The position numbers and the translations under genes are program-made. Positions 18,950-29,565 of a stretch of DNA of 64,000 bases are shown here, in pieces. Position 1 is the first letter of the stretch. Every line of letters starts with the position of its first letter. The stretch comes from Leptobrachium leishanense. Lineage: Eukaryota; Chordata; Amphibia; Anura; Megophryidae. The notes below the pieces were generated by a model. The model was not told where the DNA came from and ran no database searches. It saw only the letters and a program-made list of their open reading frames with translations. Location of the stretch: contig CM019064.1 in NCBI GenBank assembly GCA_009667805.1, forward strand, positions 111,574,328 to 111,638,327, written 5' to 3'.

Positions 18950-19840
18950 ATGGACCCCGCAGAGATTATGGATGCTATCAATTCCTTGACAAGTCAAGTA
19001 ACTCTTTTGACCCATTCTGTGCTAGATTTGCAACTCAGTCATGCTCAACTTCAAGGGAAAGTTAATAATCCATCGCCTTCCCTTGCAACAACCCCACCGG
19101 GGAATGTCGTTGGGTCTGAACCAAGAATTCCTTTACCAGATCGTTTTTCTGGAAAACGTGAGCAATATCGTGGATTCTTTATGTCATGTGACCTGCTGTT
19201 TACCTTGAATGCCAGAACGGATCACAGATTACATTAAAATACGAACTGTTATTTCTCTTCTCACTGGAGAAGCTCAAGCATGGGCTCACAATTTGTTACA
19301 AACTGCTGATCCTGTATTGCAGACTTGGGATTCCTTTGTCGCAGCCATGAAACAATTGTATGAAGATCCCCAGAGGACTCATACTGCTCAAGCAGTATTA
19401 CGCCATCTAAGACAAGGGCGAAGACCCGTGGAAGATTACGTTGTTGAATTTCGTTGACTAGCATCAGACACAGGATGGAATGATGCCGCTTTGACTAATC
19501 AGTTCCGATGGGGTCTTGCTGAAGTAGTAAAACATGAGCTGGCTCGAACGGATACATGACTTTCCTCGAACCTTTGATCCGCTTGTCTATTCAGATTGAT
19601 CGGCGGCTTTGTGAAAGAACGAGAGGTCCTTAATTTCACCCATACCATGACCGGTTACCCCTTCCCCTTTGGCCTTACCACCACCGCCTGTTCTCCCGTC
19701 AATACTACCTCCTCCTGAAGAACCTATGCAGATTAACAGTGCTCGTGGTCATTTGACACCACAAGAAAGTCAATGTAGACGTGAAGCGAGTCTCTGCCTC
19801 TATTATGGTAAAGCCAACCACATTGGTCGTGACTGCCCAG
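18950..19840 (+). pseudogene. Chromovirus gag (frameshifted)
   Basis: The start MDPAEIMDAINSL lies 18 bp after the LTR end, and a predicted helix with SQVTLLTHSVLDLQLSHAQL follows. The capsid-like Retrotrans_gag region is in the next frame (19209-19457): LTGEAQAWAHNLL, MKQLYEDPQRT and GRRPVEDYVVEF. Further frame breaks follow to a nucleocapsid knuckle near 19790-19835, CLYYGKANHIGRDC. The CCHC pattern has lost its second cysteine (Tyr instead). A normal protein would coat the RNA and form the particle. This copy is inactive. Confidence 0.85.
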
Positions 19841-19879
19841 AATGACCAACCAAGGGAGGTAGGACTAAAGTATAATGTC

Positions 19880-20203
19880 CAGTTCCTGTCCTCTTCTATG
19901 TCTCGCATTTTGACCCCACTCTTGATGGTGGCCCTTGTTTTGCAGTGGGAAGAAAGAGTTGTGACGGTGAAAGCTATGATTGACAGCGGAGCTAGCAACT
20001 GTTTCATCGATGATACATTGGTTGCTCAATTATCTATACCCATACGTAATAAACCTAACCCTGTGCATATACAGGTGGTGGATAGCTCTTCTTTACATAC
20101 TGGTCCTGGTTGGAAGGAAACGGCCCCCTTCTTACGAGATTGGGTTCTTCGCATACAGAATATCTGTCATATGACGTTATACCGTCTCCTTTGTTTCAAT
20201 TAA
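19880..20203 (+). pseudogene. Chromovirus aspartic protease region
   Basis: The frame contains AMIDSGASNCFIDDTLVAQL. DSGA is the active-site motif of retroviral-type aspartic proteases, which cleave the polyprotein. The upstream part (LMVALVLQWEERVVTVK) fits the start of the fold. The frame changes before the second conserved segment (ILGPPWL, near 20205-20220). Gag and pol frames relative to each other cannot be judged because of the damage. Confidence 0.8.
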
Positions 20204-20379
20204 TATTGGGTCCTCCTTGGTTACGTCTCCATGATCCGATTATTCAATGGTCCTCAGGTACCCTTACGCTCTGTTTCCAGTATTGTCAACAGAACTGTCA
20301 TAAAAATTCAGCGGTCCCGCTATGTTCTATCCTGGATATACATAAAAAGCAGTCTAATGTTGTTCTTCCACAGGTATAT

Positions 20380-21350
20380 GAGTAGTTTCAGGACGTATTT
20401 GATGAAAAAGGAGTCGCTATATTGCCTCCCCATCGACCCTATGATTGTCCTAAAGACCTTCTTCCAGGGACACCTATCCCTTACGGACAGTTGTATCCAT
20501 TATCAGAACCTTAACTTGCCATATTGAAAGAGTACATCGACGAAAACTTGAAAAAAGGATTTATACGTCCTTCCACATCTCCTGCAGGAGCTGGCATATT
20601 CTTTGTATCCAAGAAAGATGGGGGATTGCGCCCATGTGTAGATTACCGTGCACTTAACCATAACCGTGAAAAATCACTATCCTCTTCCTCTCATACCAGA
20701 ACTTATGGTTCGATTAAGAACAGCGACTATATTTTCCAAATTGGATCTCAAGGGGGCATATATCCTGGTACGTGTCAGGACGATGAATGGAAGACAGCAT
20801 TTCGATCAAGGTATGGACACTTTGAATATCTGGTAATGCCATATGGACTTTGCAATGCACCTGCCACTTTTCAGTGTTTCATCAATGATGTCTTGTGTGA
20901 CTATTTGGATAAATTTGTTGCCATTTATTTGGATGACATTCTTGTATATTCCTCTACCTTAGAGGAGCATCGAGAACACATGCAACAAGTCCTCCAATGA
21001 CTCAGACAACATCAATTATTTGCCAACCTCGATAAATGCACCTTTGAGACCCATTCCGTGGAATTTCTAGGATTCATTATTTCACCTGGCAAAATTGCAA
21101 TGGACGAGAAGAAAACACGGGCAATACAACAATGGCCTATTCCTACCAGCTGTAAACAGATACAACGGTTTTTGGGATTTGCAAATTTCTATAGGAGACT
21201 TATTTGTGATTTCAGAAAGATAGCACAACCCTTAACAGCCCTTACACGCACCACAATTCGGCTGCTGAAAACGCGTTCAACAATTTCAAGATACGCTTTT
21301 ATTCTGCTCCTGTTTTATGTCATCCCAATCCTTCTCTGGCCTATTATGTA
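20380..21350 (+). pseudogene. Chromovirus reverse transcriptase region
   Basis: Reverse transcriptase motifs in order are: [20 protein letters not shown] (fingers, about 20600-20660), the PLPLIPEL and [10 protein letters not shown] segments in a shifted frame (20648-20836), [18 protein letters not shown], and the catalytic YLDDILVYS (about 20930-20950). The thumb and connection follow after a stop at 21000: EFLGFIISPGKIAMDEKK and FLGFANFYRRLI. The YLDD motif is intact, but at least two frameshifts and one stop interrupt the domain. Confidence 0.9.
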
Positions 21351-21518
21351 GAAGTGCACACTTCGGACAAGGCAACAGGTGCTATCCGATCTCAACGATG
21401 TCCTGATACCGAGAAAATGCATCCAGTTGCTTTCTTATAAAAAATAATGAGTCCAGCAGAATGTAATTATGATATAGGCGAAAAAAGAGTTATTGGCCAT
21501 TAAACAGGCCTTTGAAGA

Positions 21519-22781
21519 ATGAAGACATATGTTGGATGTGCACATCCTATAACCATATACACCGACCATAAAAATCTTGAGTACCTGAAAACGGCCAAAC
21601 GGTTACGACCCAGACAAGCACGATGGGCACTTTTTTTTTCTCGTTTTCAGTTTCATATAACTTTTCGTCCGGGATCAAAGAACGGAAAAGCAGATGCATT
21701 GTCGCAACTTCATGAGGACTATCCGGAGAAGACAGAGACCAACGAACCTATTCTACAAGAACATCACTTTTTTTCCGCTACTTCACAACTTCTTCGAGAT
21801 CTTGATCAACAGAAAGCACAAATGACGATAACATCTAAGAGCCCGATAGACCGTATATTGGTACCTGCAGAACAAAGGTTACAAGTGTTACAACAGTGCC
21901 ATGATTCCCCTTTGGCTGGCCATGCGGGACGGACTAAGACTCACAAGTTGGTATCTCGTTATTTCTGGTGGCCATCTCATACACGAAATGTACGAGAATA
22001 TGTGAAATCCTGTGACGTATGTGCCAGGGTGAAGACCATACCTCGCAAACCAGTAGGGCTTTTACAACCCCTTCCCGTACCGGATGTCCCTTGGTCTCAT
22101 ATCACCATGGACTTTATTGTGGATTTACCACCATCCAAAGGACATACATGTCTTATGGTGATTGTGGATCGTCTATCGAAGATGGCTCATTTTGTACCCT
22201 CATGGGTTGTTCCTACCGACAAAGAAGCAGCAGAACTGTTTATTAATAATGTATTCTGTGTGCATGGTGTGCCTTCTTCTGTGGTTACTGATAGGGGCAC
22301 TCAGTTCACGGCACGGTTTTGGCGGGCTTTTTGTGCTTCCCTTCATATATCTGTTGATTTGTCCACCTCATATCACCCTCAGATGAACGGGCAAACCGAA
22401 CGCACTAATCAAACACTAGAAACATACTTACGTTGTTATTCTACTTATCAACTAGGCAATTGGATTGAGTTATTGGCCCCGGCAGAATTTGCCTACAATT
22501 CCCATGTTCATGAATCCACTTTTCCTTTTCACCTAAATTATGGTTTTCACCCAGCAATACTTCCTCAATTACCTTCCTATACGTCTGTTCCTGACACCAC
22601 TACTCGTCTTCGTCTTCTCCAGATAATTTGGCCACAGCCCGAGAAATACTACAACACTCACAAGATGCATATAAATGTTATGCAGATAAATCGCTTACTG
22701 CTTCCTCTGTTTTCCTTCCTGGGCAAAAGGTGTGGTTGTCTACACGCTTCCTCCAGTTGTCTTGTCCTTCACGCAACCTAG
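21519..22781 (+). pseudogene. Chromovirus RNase H end and integrase
   Basis: This 420-codon frame is the longest intact coding block of the window. It opens with the RNase H end (ITIYTDHKNLEYL, then HITFRPGSKNGKADALSQL). The integrase zinc-binding region follows (HDSPLAGHAGRTKTH and CDVCARVK, an HHCC pattern). The core has its acidic triad in MDFIVDLPP, VVTDRGTQF and SYHPQMNGQTERTNQ. The frame is lost near 22620, and the C-terminal part continues in the frame of 22628-23188. Upstream, the catalytic RNase H region is broken between 21350 and 21519. Confidence 0.9.
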
Positions 22782-23188
22782 GTCCCCGTTATATAGGTCC
22801 ATTCTCTATCGTTCGTCACGTATCTCCTGTGGCAGTTCATCTTCGTCTTGCACCTCAATATACTTTTCACCATGTGGTTCATGTATCTCTGTTAAAACCA
22901 TTTCATAGGAATATGTTTCCTGCTCGGGTTGCTCCACCTCCTCCTCCTCCTGTTGTGATTGATGGTGTTGAGGAGTACGAGGTTGAGTCCATTCTTGATT
23001 ATCGTTGGCGTCGTGGAATATTTGGTTCACTGGAATATTTTGTTCATTGGAAGAGATATGGCACTGATGAAGATTCATGGGAGCCTGCTTCTGGTGTTCA
23101 TGCATCTGGCCCTGTACAGTTGTTCCATCGATCTATCCCTGCCAAGCCGGGTCCTCGGCGCCCCTGGTTGTCGCGCCTTGGGGGGTTC
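22628..23188 (+). pseudogene. Integrase C-terminus with GPY/F module and chromodomain
   Basis: The frame shows LGPRYIGPFSIVRHVSP, the GPY/F module of Gypsy integrases, then HHVVHVSLLKPFH, a proline run, and a chromodomain from about residue 115: EEYEVESILDYRWRRG, LEYFVHWKRYGTDEDSWEPA. The aromatic positions Y, W and W are present. Such chromodomains steer integration toward particular chromatin. The frame reads on into the 3' LTR. The start at 22628 is not a natural one; the segment continues the integrase after a frameshift. Confidence 0.85.
23176..23188 (+). promoter_or_regulatory. Polypurine tract of the full-length chromovirus
   Basis: CTTGGGGGGTTC lies directly before the 3' LTR start at 23189, in the same position and with the same GGTTC ending as in the first chromovirus (1378-1391). 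It would prime plus-strand synthesis. Confidence 0.6.
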
Positions 23189-23759
23189 TGTCACGGCGTC
23201 CCACTCACGTGGGGATGTGCGGCAGGGAGTGTGCCTCCGACGTGGGCGAGGGCAGCATGTGTTGCCCCCACTGGCTGGTCTGGTAGCTCCTGGTCATCAG
23301 GGGGTGCCGCCGTGGCTCGCGGCATTGCAGGGGATACGGGCTGCCTTGCGGGCTGGGAGGTTGTGGCGTTTCCTGGTGTCCATCGGCATGTTCGGTGAGC
23401 TGCACAGCGTGTGTGCAAATGCGCCCGCGACCATGGAGACAAATTTAGAGGGACATGCATGAAAACTCCTGAGTGTCGATATCAGGCACCTGATGGCAAA
23501 GGGTGTTCCCACATTGGTAGGGAGAGTATAAAAGATCAGTCAGTCTCTGGATTTATTGCTGGATAGTTGTGTTTTGTCTTCTTAGTATTTGTGTTCTGGT
23601 TATTCATTCTGTTTGCTAAGTACCTTATTACATTGGGTCTTATGATTCTTGGATTCCTGACTTGATTTATTACTACCCTTATTTTCTTAAGTGCATACCA
23701 CCATTGCTCTGCATCGTGAGGTCCTGCGTTACAGTGACAGTGCCTAGCATCCCGTGACA
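23189..23759 (+). repeat. 3' LTR of the chromovirus (571 bp)
   Basis: It begins TGTCACGG and ends CCCGTGACA, followed by the TSD AAAAA. Compared with the 5' LTR it has a 3-bp deletion near its start, a small insertion near 23232 and many single differences. TATAAAAG (23527) and GCTGGATAGT (23558-23567) are conserved. Confidence 0.92.
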
Positions 23760-23764
23760 AAAAA

Positions 23765-25043
23765 GATTCTAGATTGAAAGGTATCTTATTGAATACAGAA
23801 AATAACACAGCACATTTTAGAGACCCGTCCATAAGCACACAGATTAAAGATGTCTGTAGCACAAACACAAAATACTACATTTCGAAAACCTTTTTGACAG
23901 CCTCTGCCCGCTTATCTATTAGATATATTTTAGACGTTTGTACACTACTCACCATTTGTACCTCCCACAGGTAGCTCCTCCTCTTCAGCTCAGAGGCTTC
24001 CAAACCCAGAGGACCCTGAAGCCGTCTAATGTAATTTACACTCCTACGCAACATACATAGCATAGGAACTGCAAATTTACGTTCACAAGTTCCCTGGTGC
24101 ATGCATGTGCAGATCCATCGCTGCTAGTTGCAGCCGCCACAGTGGAGAATAGGCGTGACACCGCTCTTCCTGTACTATGTATATTTCATTGTATCTCCAG
24201 CCAGGTCATCATTGTAGTATATTCCGTCCCGTGGCTTTGTTTCTTGATCCCATGGTGGATTTGTTTCTGGGAGGGTATAATTGAAAGCCCACCAATCTTC
24301 CTCATGACTGAAAAGCAGCATGAGCATATGTGGTTTGCTACAACGCGGCCTGTGGTTTCATTGGTTAGGACTCACCTTCACTAGAGGTGCCTTGACGTTG
24401 GCAGATAGATTTACAATCCAATGGCCATTCGAGTAAATCAAAGCCTCTAATTGTGTTTTGTTTCACACGGTGTTACAGGATTAAGCGCAGATGACACCCC
24501 TTTTTTTCTTGTTATGTTTTATACATGTTGCTGGGCTGGATACATCTGGTAGTTGCAGCCGCCCCAGTGGGGAATAGGCGTGACACCGCTCTTCCGGATT
24601 AAATATACATACTGGGCAGTAAAGGTTCCTGCGCATGTTCTGTAGAAAATATGTATACCTATACTACTATATATACTAACACAAAAAGAGTCTACCTATG
24701 TGTCTACTAGAATTCTGGTAATAGCCCATAGACCAGGGATGTCCAAACTCTGGCCCCCAGATTTTCCTGAACTACAACTCCCAGAAATCTCAAACTGCAT
24801 TAGATGGATGGAGAAGCATGGGAGTTGTAGTTCAGGGACATCTGGGGGGCCAGAGTTTGGACATCCCTACCCTAGACAGTCCCTCTTTGTAACCATTGAA
24901 CTCTATTCTACACAACATGTCTTGCATTTTCCCTAATTCTGATTTCGGTATAACTTGAGAATGCACATAAGCACTATTAACATGCTGTGGGAATCCAACA
25001 ATTGTTGTAGATAATCAAAATAGATGATAAGCACGAAGTAGAT
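23765..25043. other. Mostly unassigned interval with a 46-bp direct repeat
   Basis: No coding frame was recognised. A direct repeat with GCAGCCGCC and GGAATAGGCGTGACACC occurs at 24125-24170 and 24550-24595, about 425 bp apart, with few mismatches. It could be a duplicated target or part of an unrecognised element. A small hAT-like MITE lies at 24734-24869. Confidence 0.5.
24734..24869. mobile_element. Short hAT-like MITE (CAGGGATGTCC)
   Basis: The left end CAGGGATGTCCAAACTCTGG matches the right end CCAGAGTTTGGACATCCCT as an inverted repeat, and the centre is palindromic (ACTACAACTCCCA / TGGGAGTTGTAGT). The 8-bp flanks CCATAGAC and CCCTAGAC match at seven of eight positions, the TSD size of hAT elements. 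Confidence 0.75.
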
Positions 25044-25411
25044 TTAACCCCTTGTCGACGCAGGATGTGCTCTGCCATCCTGCATCACGTGGGCTTTAAC
25101 GCTGCAGGACGGCATAGCATGTCCCACACATTTGATCCCACCACCCGCCAATACTCACCTCTCTCTCCGGGGTCCCACGCAGACTGACTTCCTTGAAGTC
25201 ATGTCTGTGTCTTTATATCCCTCCCAGCACACTGACGTCATCGCAACGGGCAGGATGACATCAGTTTCAGTCCCCCCCGCCAGAGCAGGGGGAATGCCTG
25301 AAGCGTAGGGGGTCCTTTGGACCCCTCTATCTCCCCATCACCAGGGGGTACATAGTCAATATAGGCATCCCTGAAAAGGTCACAGTCTGGCCTTTCCTAT
25401 GATGCATTTCA
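25044..25411. mobile_element. TTAA-family element, partial
   Basis: It begins TTAACCCCTTGTCGACGCAGG and contains the GGACGG..., GACGTCATCGCAACGGGCAGGATGACATC and ACCCCTCTATCTCCCC segments of the family. It passes directly into the next element, which starts at 25412, without a right TIR of its own. Confidence 0.55.
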
Positions 25412-26082
25412 TTAACCCCTTAAGTACCAGGCCACAATCTGGAACCAAGCGGCGCCAGATCATGGCCTATTTAAGGTGGGGGCTGCCGTCTTAGATGTCA
25501 GCCCTACCTCCAGGTCCCCCCTCGTCAACTGACGTTATCGCGCATGGCGGGATGACATCAGTTAGCTGGGTAACCACTAGCTGCCCAGGGATTTCCTAAG
25601 GAAATCCTATGGTGGAGATAAGGAGGTCTTTGAACCCCTGTATCTCCCAATCAGTGGCAACTAGAGGGTCATGTTTGATATCATTTGAAAGGCCAGAGCA
25701 TGGCCTTTTCAATGATATAAAACATAACTAGGTTACGTGTAAACAAAAAATAAAATATAAATGTATTCAATTTTATAAATTATAATGTGAACAATAGTGC
25801 TGCAGGAATGAAAAATTGCATTTTTTCTAGCTAATATCGCATATTTACTAGGGATGAGCTGTTCGGTTCGATCTGTTCGGAGCTCGCATCAAAGATCGGC
25901 CGTTCGCGAACTCCGAACATTTCTGTGTGTTCGGTTCAAGTTCGACCACAATGCACCACAATGGACCACAATGCACTTTTCCACTGGCCTGAAGCTTGTA
26001 ATTGGCTACACAGCCTTGCACCTGACCACAGGTCAGGTGCAAGACAGGTGTAAGACTATGCCAATCACGGCTCAGAGTCCTG

Positions 26083-26103
26083 ATTGGGCAAATTTTGCCC
26101 AAT
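26083..26103. promoter_or_regulatory. Palindrome upstream of the hAT promoter
   Basis: ATTGGGCAAA and TTTTGCCCAAT form a short near-perfect palindrome about 35 bp upstream of the TATA box. Copy A keeps it at the corresponding place (about 10124-10145). A nearby inverted pair CACCTGACC / GGTCAGGTG is also shared. It may be a transposase- or host-factor binding site; this is an inference from conservation in two copies. Confidence 0.4.
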
Positions 26104-26136
26104 CATGGGCTCACAGAGCTAAGTCCCACAGCACAC

Positions 26137-26144
26137 TATATAAG
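26137..26144 (+). promoter_or_regulatory. TATA box of hAT copy B
   Basis: TATATAAG within CACTATATAAGGC precedes the tandem leader and the transposase start. It is conserved in copy A on the other strand. Confidence 0.6.
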
Positions 26145-26204
26145 GCTTCACACAGCCCCCAGCACGTGTTTTTTGAGAGGAGATTGTTCTGTTAGTGTGT
26201 CTTC

Positions 26205-26810
26205 TCAGTGCCAGCAGCTATTGGGGGGGGTCTCACTTCTAAAAGATATCTGGGAATTGTTGTAATCTGTGTGTTCTTACTACCAGCAGCTATTGGGGGG
26301 GGACTCACTTTTACAAGATATCTGGGACTTGTTGTAATCTGTGTGTTCTTACTACCAGCAGCTATTGGGGGGACTCACTTCAACAAGATATCTGGGAATT
26401 GTACTCTGTGTCTTGTCACTGCCACCCATCAGGGGGTCTCACTGATTTATAGGAGGTTCCTGGGAATTGTAATCTGTGTCTTGTCACTGCCACCCATCAG
26501 GAAATATGACTGATTTAAAGGAGGTTCCTGGGAATTGTAATTTGTATCTTGTCACTGCCACCCATCAGGGGGTCTCACTGATTTATAGGAGGTTCCTGGC
26601 AATTGTAATCTGTGTCTTCTCTCTGCCAGCTATCAGGGGGTCCCACATACATCTAGCAGATATCTGGGAATTGTAATCTGTGTCTTGTCACTGCCACCCA
26701 TCAGGGGGTCTCACTGATTTATAGGTGGTTTCTGGAATTTTAATCTGTGTCTTGTCACTGACTACCAGCTATCAGGGTGTCTCACTGAGTTATACCAGAG
26801 TTCTGGAAAT
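26205..26810 (+). repeat. Tandem array in the hAT 5' leader, copy B
   Basis: About nine units of 55-70 bp share CCAGCAGCTATTGG or GCCACCCATCAGGG, then TCTCACT, ATATCTGGGAATTG or GTTCCTGGGAATTG, and TAATCTGTGTG. The two unit types occur in the same order as in copy A. Because the array is between promoter and start codon in both copies, it is a stable part of the family, not a chance expansion. Confidence 0.88.
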
Positions 26811-27094
26811 CTTTCATCTAGATAACACAGTTGAATCAGAGTTCTGCATATCTCCAATTTTTAGAACAGAGTTGAATCAGAGTTCTGTATATCTTTCATC
26901 TACATATCACTCACCATGTCAGAAAGACCAAAAAGAACAGGCAGACGCTCCCAGACACAGATAAGAGGGCAAGCAGCCTCTGTGTCGGGAGGCTGTGCCT
27001 CTGGTCGTCGTGGACGTGCTGCATCCTCTGCAGGGACACGCTTGTCCTTTCTAACTGATGCTGGCCGTCTTAAGCAGCAGCAACATACAGAGGA

Positions 27095-27677
27095 AACCAG
27101 CTGAAGAAGCCAGCACGTCTGGCGAAACGCGTTCTGGTCTCCTGGTTGAGCCAGTATTTTATCTGTTTTATTTATGCATTAATAAATTTTTAAACCTTCT
27201 TATTTTATCGTCCCCTTGGTATTCTGGATTTAAAGACGGGTTTGGGCTCCACCCTATGCGAGCCTTGAAGCGCACAAACCACGAGCTTGGTCCATAAGCT
27301 CCTGCAAATGTGAGTTTAACGGCTTTTGTCTATTCACACTATCTGAATTTTAGAAGATCTGCACAAGGAAGCTGTTTCTGTTTTTTTCTTCCATGTCCAT
27401 GTGTATGAGCCATTTTCCATCCTATTAAGGCGTGGGTCACCTTAAGGAACGGAGAAGCAAAAAACACCCAAAAGCTGCGACCCACTTAGAGCCAGTGTTT
27501 GGGCTCTTTAATTTGTGAGTGGAATATCCCACATTGGCATATATATATTATTGTGTTAGAATCATCTGCACTATATATTTTATTACTCTTTTTCATATGC
27601 TTCATACGAACTAAGGGAACCACCACCTACCATTCAGCGACCATCATCGCGCCACCAGTTACGTACCATTGTTCTTT
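27095..27677 (+). mobile_element. Penelope-like element fragment with hammerhead and 10-bp TSD
   Basis: The insertion is flanked by ATACAGAGGA (27085-27094 and 27678-27687), a perfect 10-bp duplication, and is absent from hAT copy A. It begins within one base of a hammerhead ribozyme motif. It then reads TTTATTTATGCATTAATAAA and GTATTCTGGATTTAAAG, and has no coding capacity. A ribozyme at the exact 5' border of an insertion fits Penelope-like elements, whose terminal repeats contain hammerheads. Confidence 0.72.
27096..27138 (+). ncRNA. Hammerhead ribozyme motif at the border of the PLE insertion
   Basis: The core is complete: CTGAAGA (27101-27107), a perfect 5-bp stem II GCCAG/CTGGC (27109-27113 with 27119-27123) around CACGT, and GAAA (27124-27127). 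The minimal self-complementary stem III is ACGCGT (27127-27132), and cleavage is predicted after U27133. Stem I pairs ACCAG (27096-27100) with CTGGT (27134-27138). The cleavage triplet would be GUU, weaker than GUC in general. Architecture is the same as at 16214-16255, but the sequence outside the core differs. Confidence 0.75.
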
Positions 27678-27790
27678 ATACAGAGGATTTGGTGGATTGG
27701 CTAACCAGGCCATCCTCCTCCTCCGAGTCCTCTGCCAGCCAGGCTTGTAGTGGTTTACAGTCCACCTCAGCTGCCAAAACATCTAATTCA

Positions 27791-28223
27791 CCCCAGCCCG
27801 CTCCCTAAGGTCAAACAGTGACCTGCGCCTAGCTTCTCCCCGCATCACCTCTTCCCATGATAGACTGCAGGATTTCTCACGCGCAGCCCCCACTCTCTGG
27901 AACGCTCTCCCTCGTGCTGTCAGACTTTCCCCTAACTTCTCTTCCTTCAAACGCTCCCTGAAAACATTGCTATTTAGGGAAGCCTACCACCCAACTCACT
28001 GACGCAACCATCAATCACTCTCACCTTACAGTCCTCTCCTCCTGTTTCCAACCCCAACCCTCCTAGATTGTGAGTTCCTACGGGAATAGGGCCCTCATCT
28101 CCTCCTGTACTGTTTGTCAAATGTTGTTCAATGTATTGTAACCCTGTCTGTACTGTGCTTATTGTACAGCGCTGCGGAATATGCTGGCGCTTTATAAATT
28201 AATAATAATAATAATAATAATAA
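27791..28223 (+). mobile_element. L2-like LINE 3' tail
   Basis: The insertion sits between two TAATTCA copies (27784-27790; 28224-28230). In one frame it keeps the C-terminal end of a LINE reverse transcriptase: RAAPTLWNALPRAVR, then FKRSLKTLLF. The 3' end has TGTACAGCGCTGCGGAAT, CTGGCGCTTTATAAATTAAT and an (ATA)n tail, typical of vertebrate L2/CR1-group LINEs. It is heavily 5'-truncated, and no catalytic motifs are included. Confidence 0.82.
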
Positions 28224-29565
28224 TAATTCAGTCTCCGTGTCCACAGCTACTCCTGCCATAGCCTCACTATCACACACACACAGAGGAGTCAGCTGAATTG
28301 TTTGACTACAATGACAATGACATGCTGCTTGAGGATGTGCAGCAACTACAGTGCTCTGATTCAAACACTGTTGAGGAAGGGAGTATAATCAACCTAGAGG
28401 AAGGGGGTGCCAGTGACACACAAATAACTGGCACTCATGTTGCCCCAGCAGCTGCAGCATACTGCCAAGTTGGCTCCAGTGACGAGGAGATAGGGGGTGA
28501 TGACGATGATGAGGTCACTGACTCCATCTGGGTGCCTGATCGAACAGAGGAGTCAAGGGAGGAGGAGGAGGCACAACAAAAACGAGGCAGAACATCCTCT
28601 ATGACCAACCATAGCCAGTCCAAGGCAAAAATTACTCGCATTACAGCTGCTGCCGTTCCAGCTGGTGGACTCTGCTTCCTTCCGTGAATTTGCTGAATGT
28701 GCTGTACCATAGTGGCAGGTTCCAAAACGCCATTTCTTTTCACGGAAGGCCATTCCAGCACTATACCAGCACGTGGAACACAATGTTATGGAGTCGTTGG
28801 GAAAGGTAGGCAGCAGCAAGGTGCACATGACTTTAGACACGTGGTCCAGCAAGCATGGACAGGGTCGTTACATTTCCTTCACGGCACACTGGGTAACTCT
28901 GATTGCAGCTGGGAGGGATCCAGTACTGGGCTCTGTGCTGGAGCTTGTTCATCCACCACGCCTCCAGAAAGCTGCTTGTATGAGGTCTGTCTGCCCCACC
29001 ACCTCTTCCTCCTCCTCCTTCTCTGTCTCTGGTGAAGTGGCAGTTAAACCGACGCGTAGCAGGGGCTATGCAATGGCTCAAGCAAAAAGATGCCATACTG
29101 TGCTTGAGCTGGTTTGTTTAGGGGACAGGAGCCACACCGGGCCAGAAATTCTGTCAGCTCTGCAGGGGTAGGTGCAGAGATGGTTAACAACACGCCAGCT
29201 TCAGCTGGAAATGGTCATCTGTGATAATGGCAGCAACCTTCTCTCCGCCCTACGCCAGGGTAAGTTGACGCATGTACCATGCCTAGCACACGTCCTAAAT
29301 CTAGTGGTACAGCATTTCCTAACCAGGTACCCAGGGCTGGCAGAGCTTCTCAGCCAGGCCAGAAAAGTCTGCAGCCACTTCCGACTGTCATTCCCAGCAA
29401 GTGTTCGCCTGGCAGAAATTCAAAGAGAATTCCACCTTCCCACAAACCGTCTGATCTGTGACATGCCCAATAGGTGGAACTCGAGACATTAGCAATGCTG
29501 CAGCATCTGCACAAGCAGCAGAGGGCCATCAATGAGTACCTGTGTGAGTATGGCACAAGGACAGT

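Larger units (their letters stand above)
18355..23759 (+). mobile_element. Full-length Ty3/Gypsy chromovirus (Tf1/sushi-like)
   Basis: A complete 5.4-kb element lies between 5-bp duplications AAAAA (18350-18354 and 23760-23764). The order is: 5' LTR, primer-binding site complementary to the element's own RNA start, gag, protease, reverse transcriptase, RNase H, integrase, chromodomain, polypurine tract, 3' LTR. Multiple stops and frameshifts break gag and pol, and the LTRs differ at several dozen positions by eye, many at CpG. It is an old, inactive insertion. Self-priming plus a chromodomain places it near the Tf1/sushi group of the Metaviridae. Confidence 0.93.
26916..29560 (+). pseudogene. 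BED-finger hAT transposase, copy B (broken)
   Basis: It starts MSERPKRTGRRSQTQIRG like copy A. The PLE insertion at 27095 and the L2-like insertion at 27791 interrupt the N-terminal part. An acidic region absent from copy A (SSDEEIGGDDDDEVTDSIW) is kept at 28298-28687. A deletion at about 28630 removes the BED zinc finger, so the DNA-binding domain is lost. The catalytic domain resumes with HMTLDTWSS (28773 frame) and VICDNGSN and CLAHVLNLVV (29172-29492), which give two Asp residues. The sequence stops near 29560, so the Glu and the dimerisation region are missing. Confidence 0.87.
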
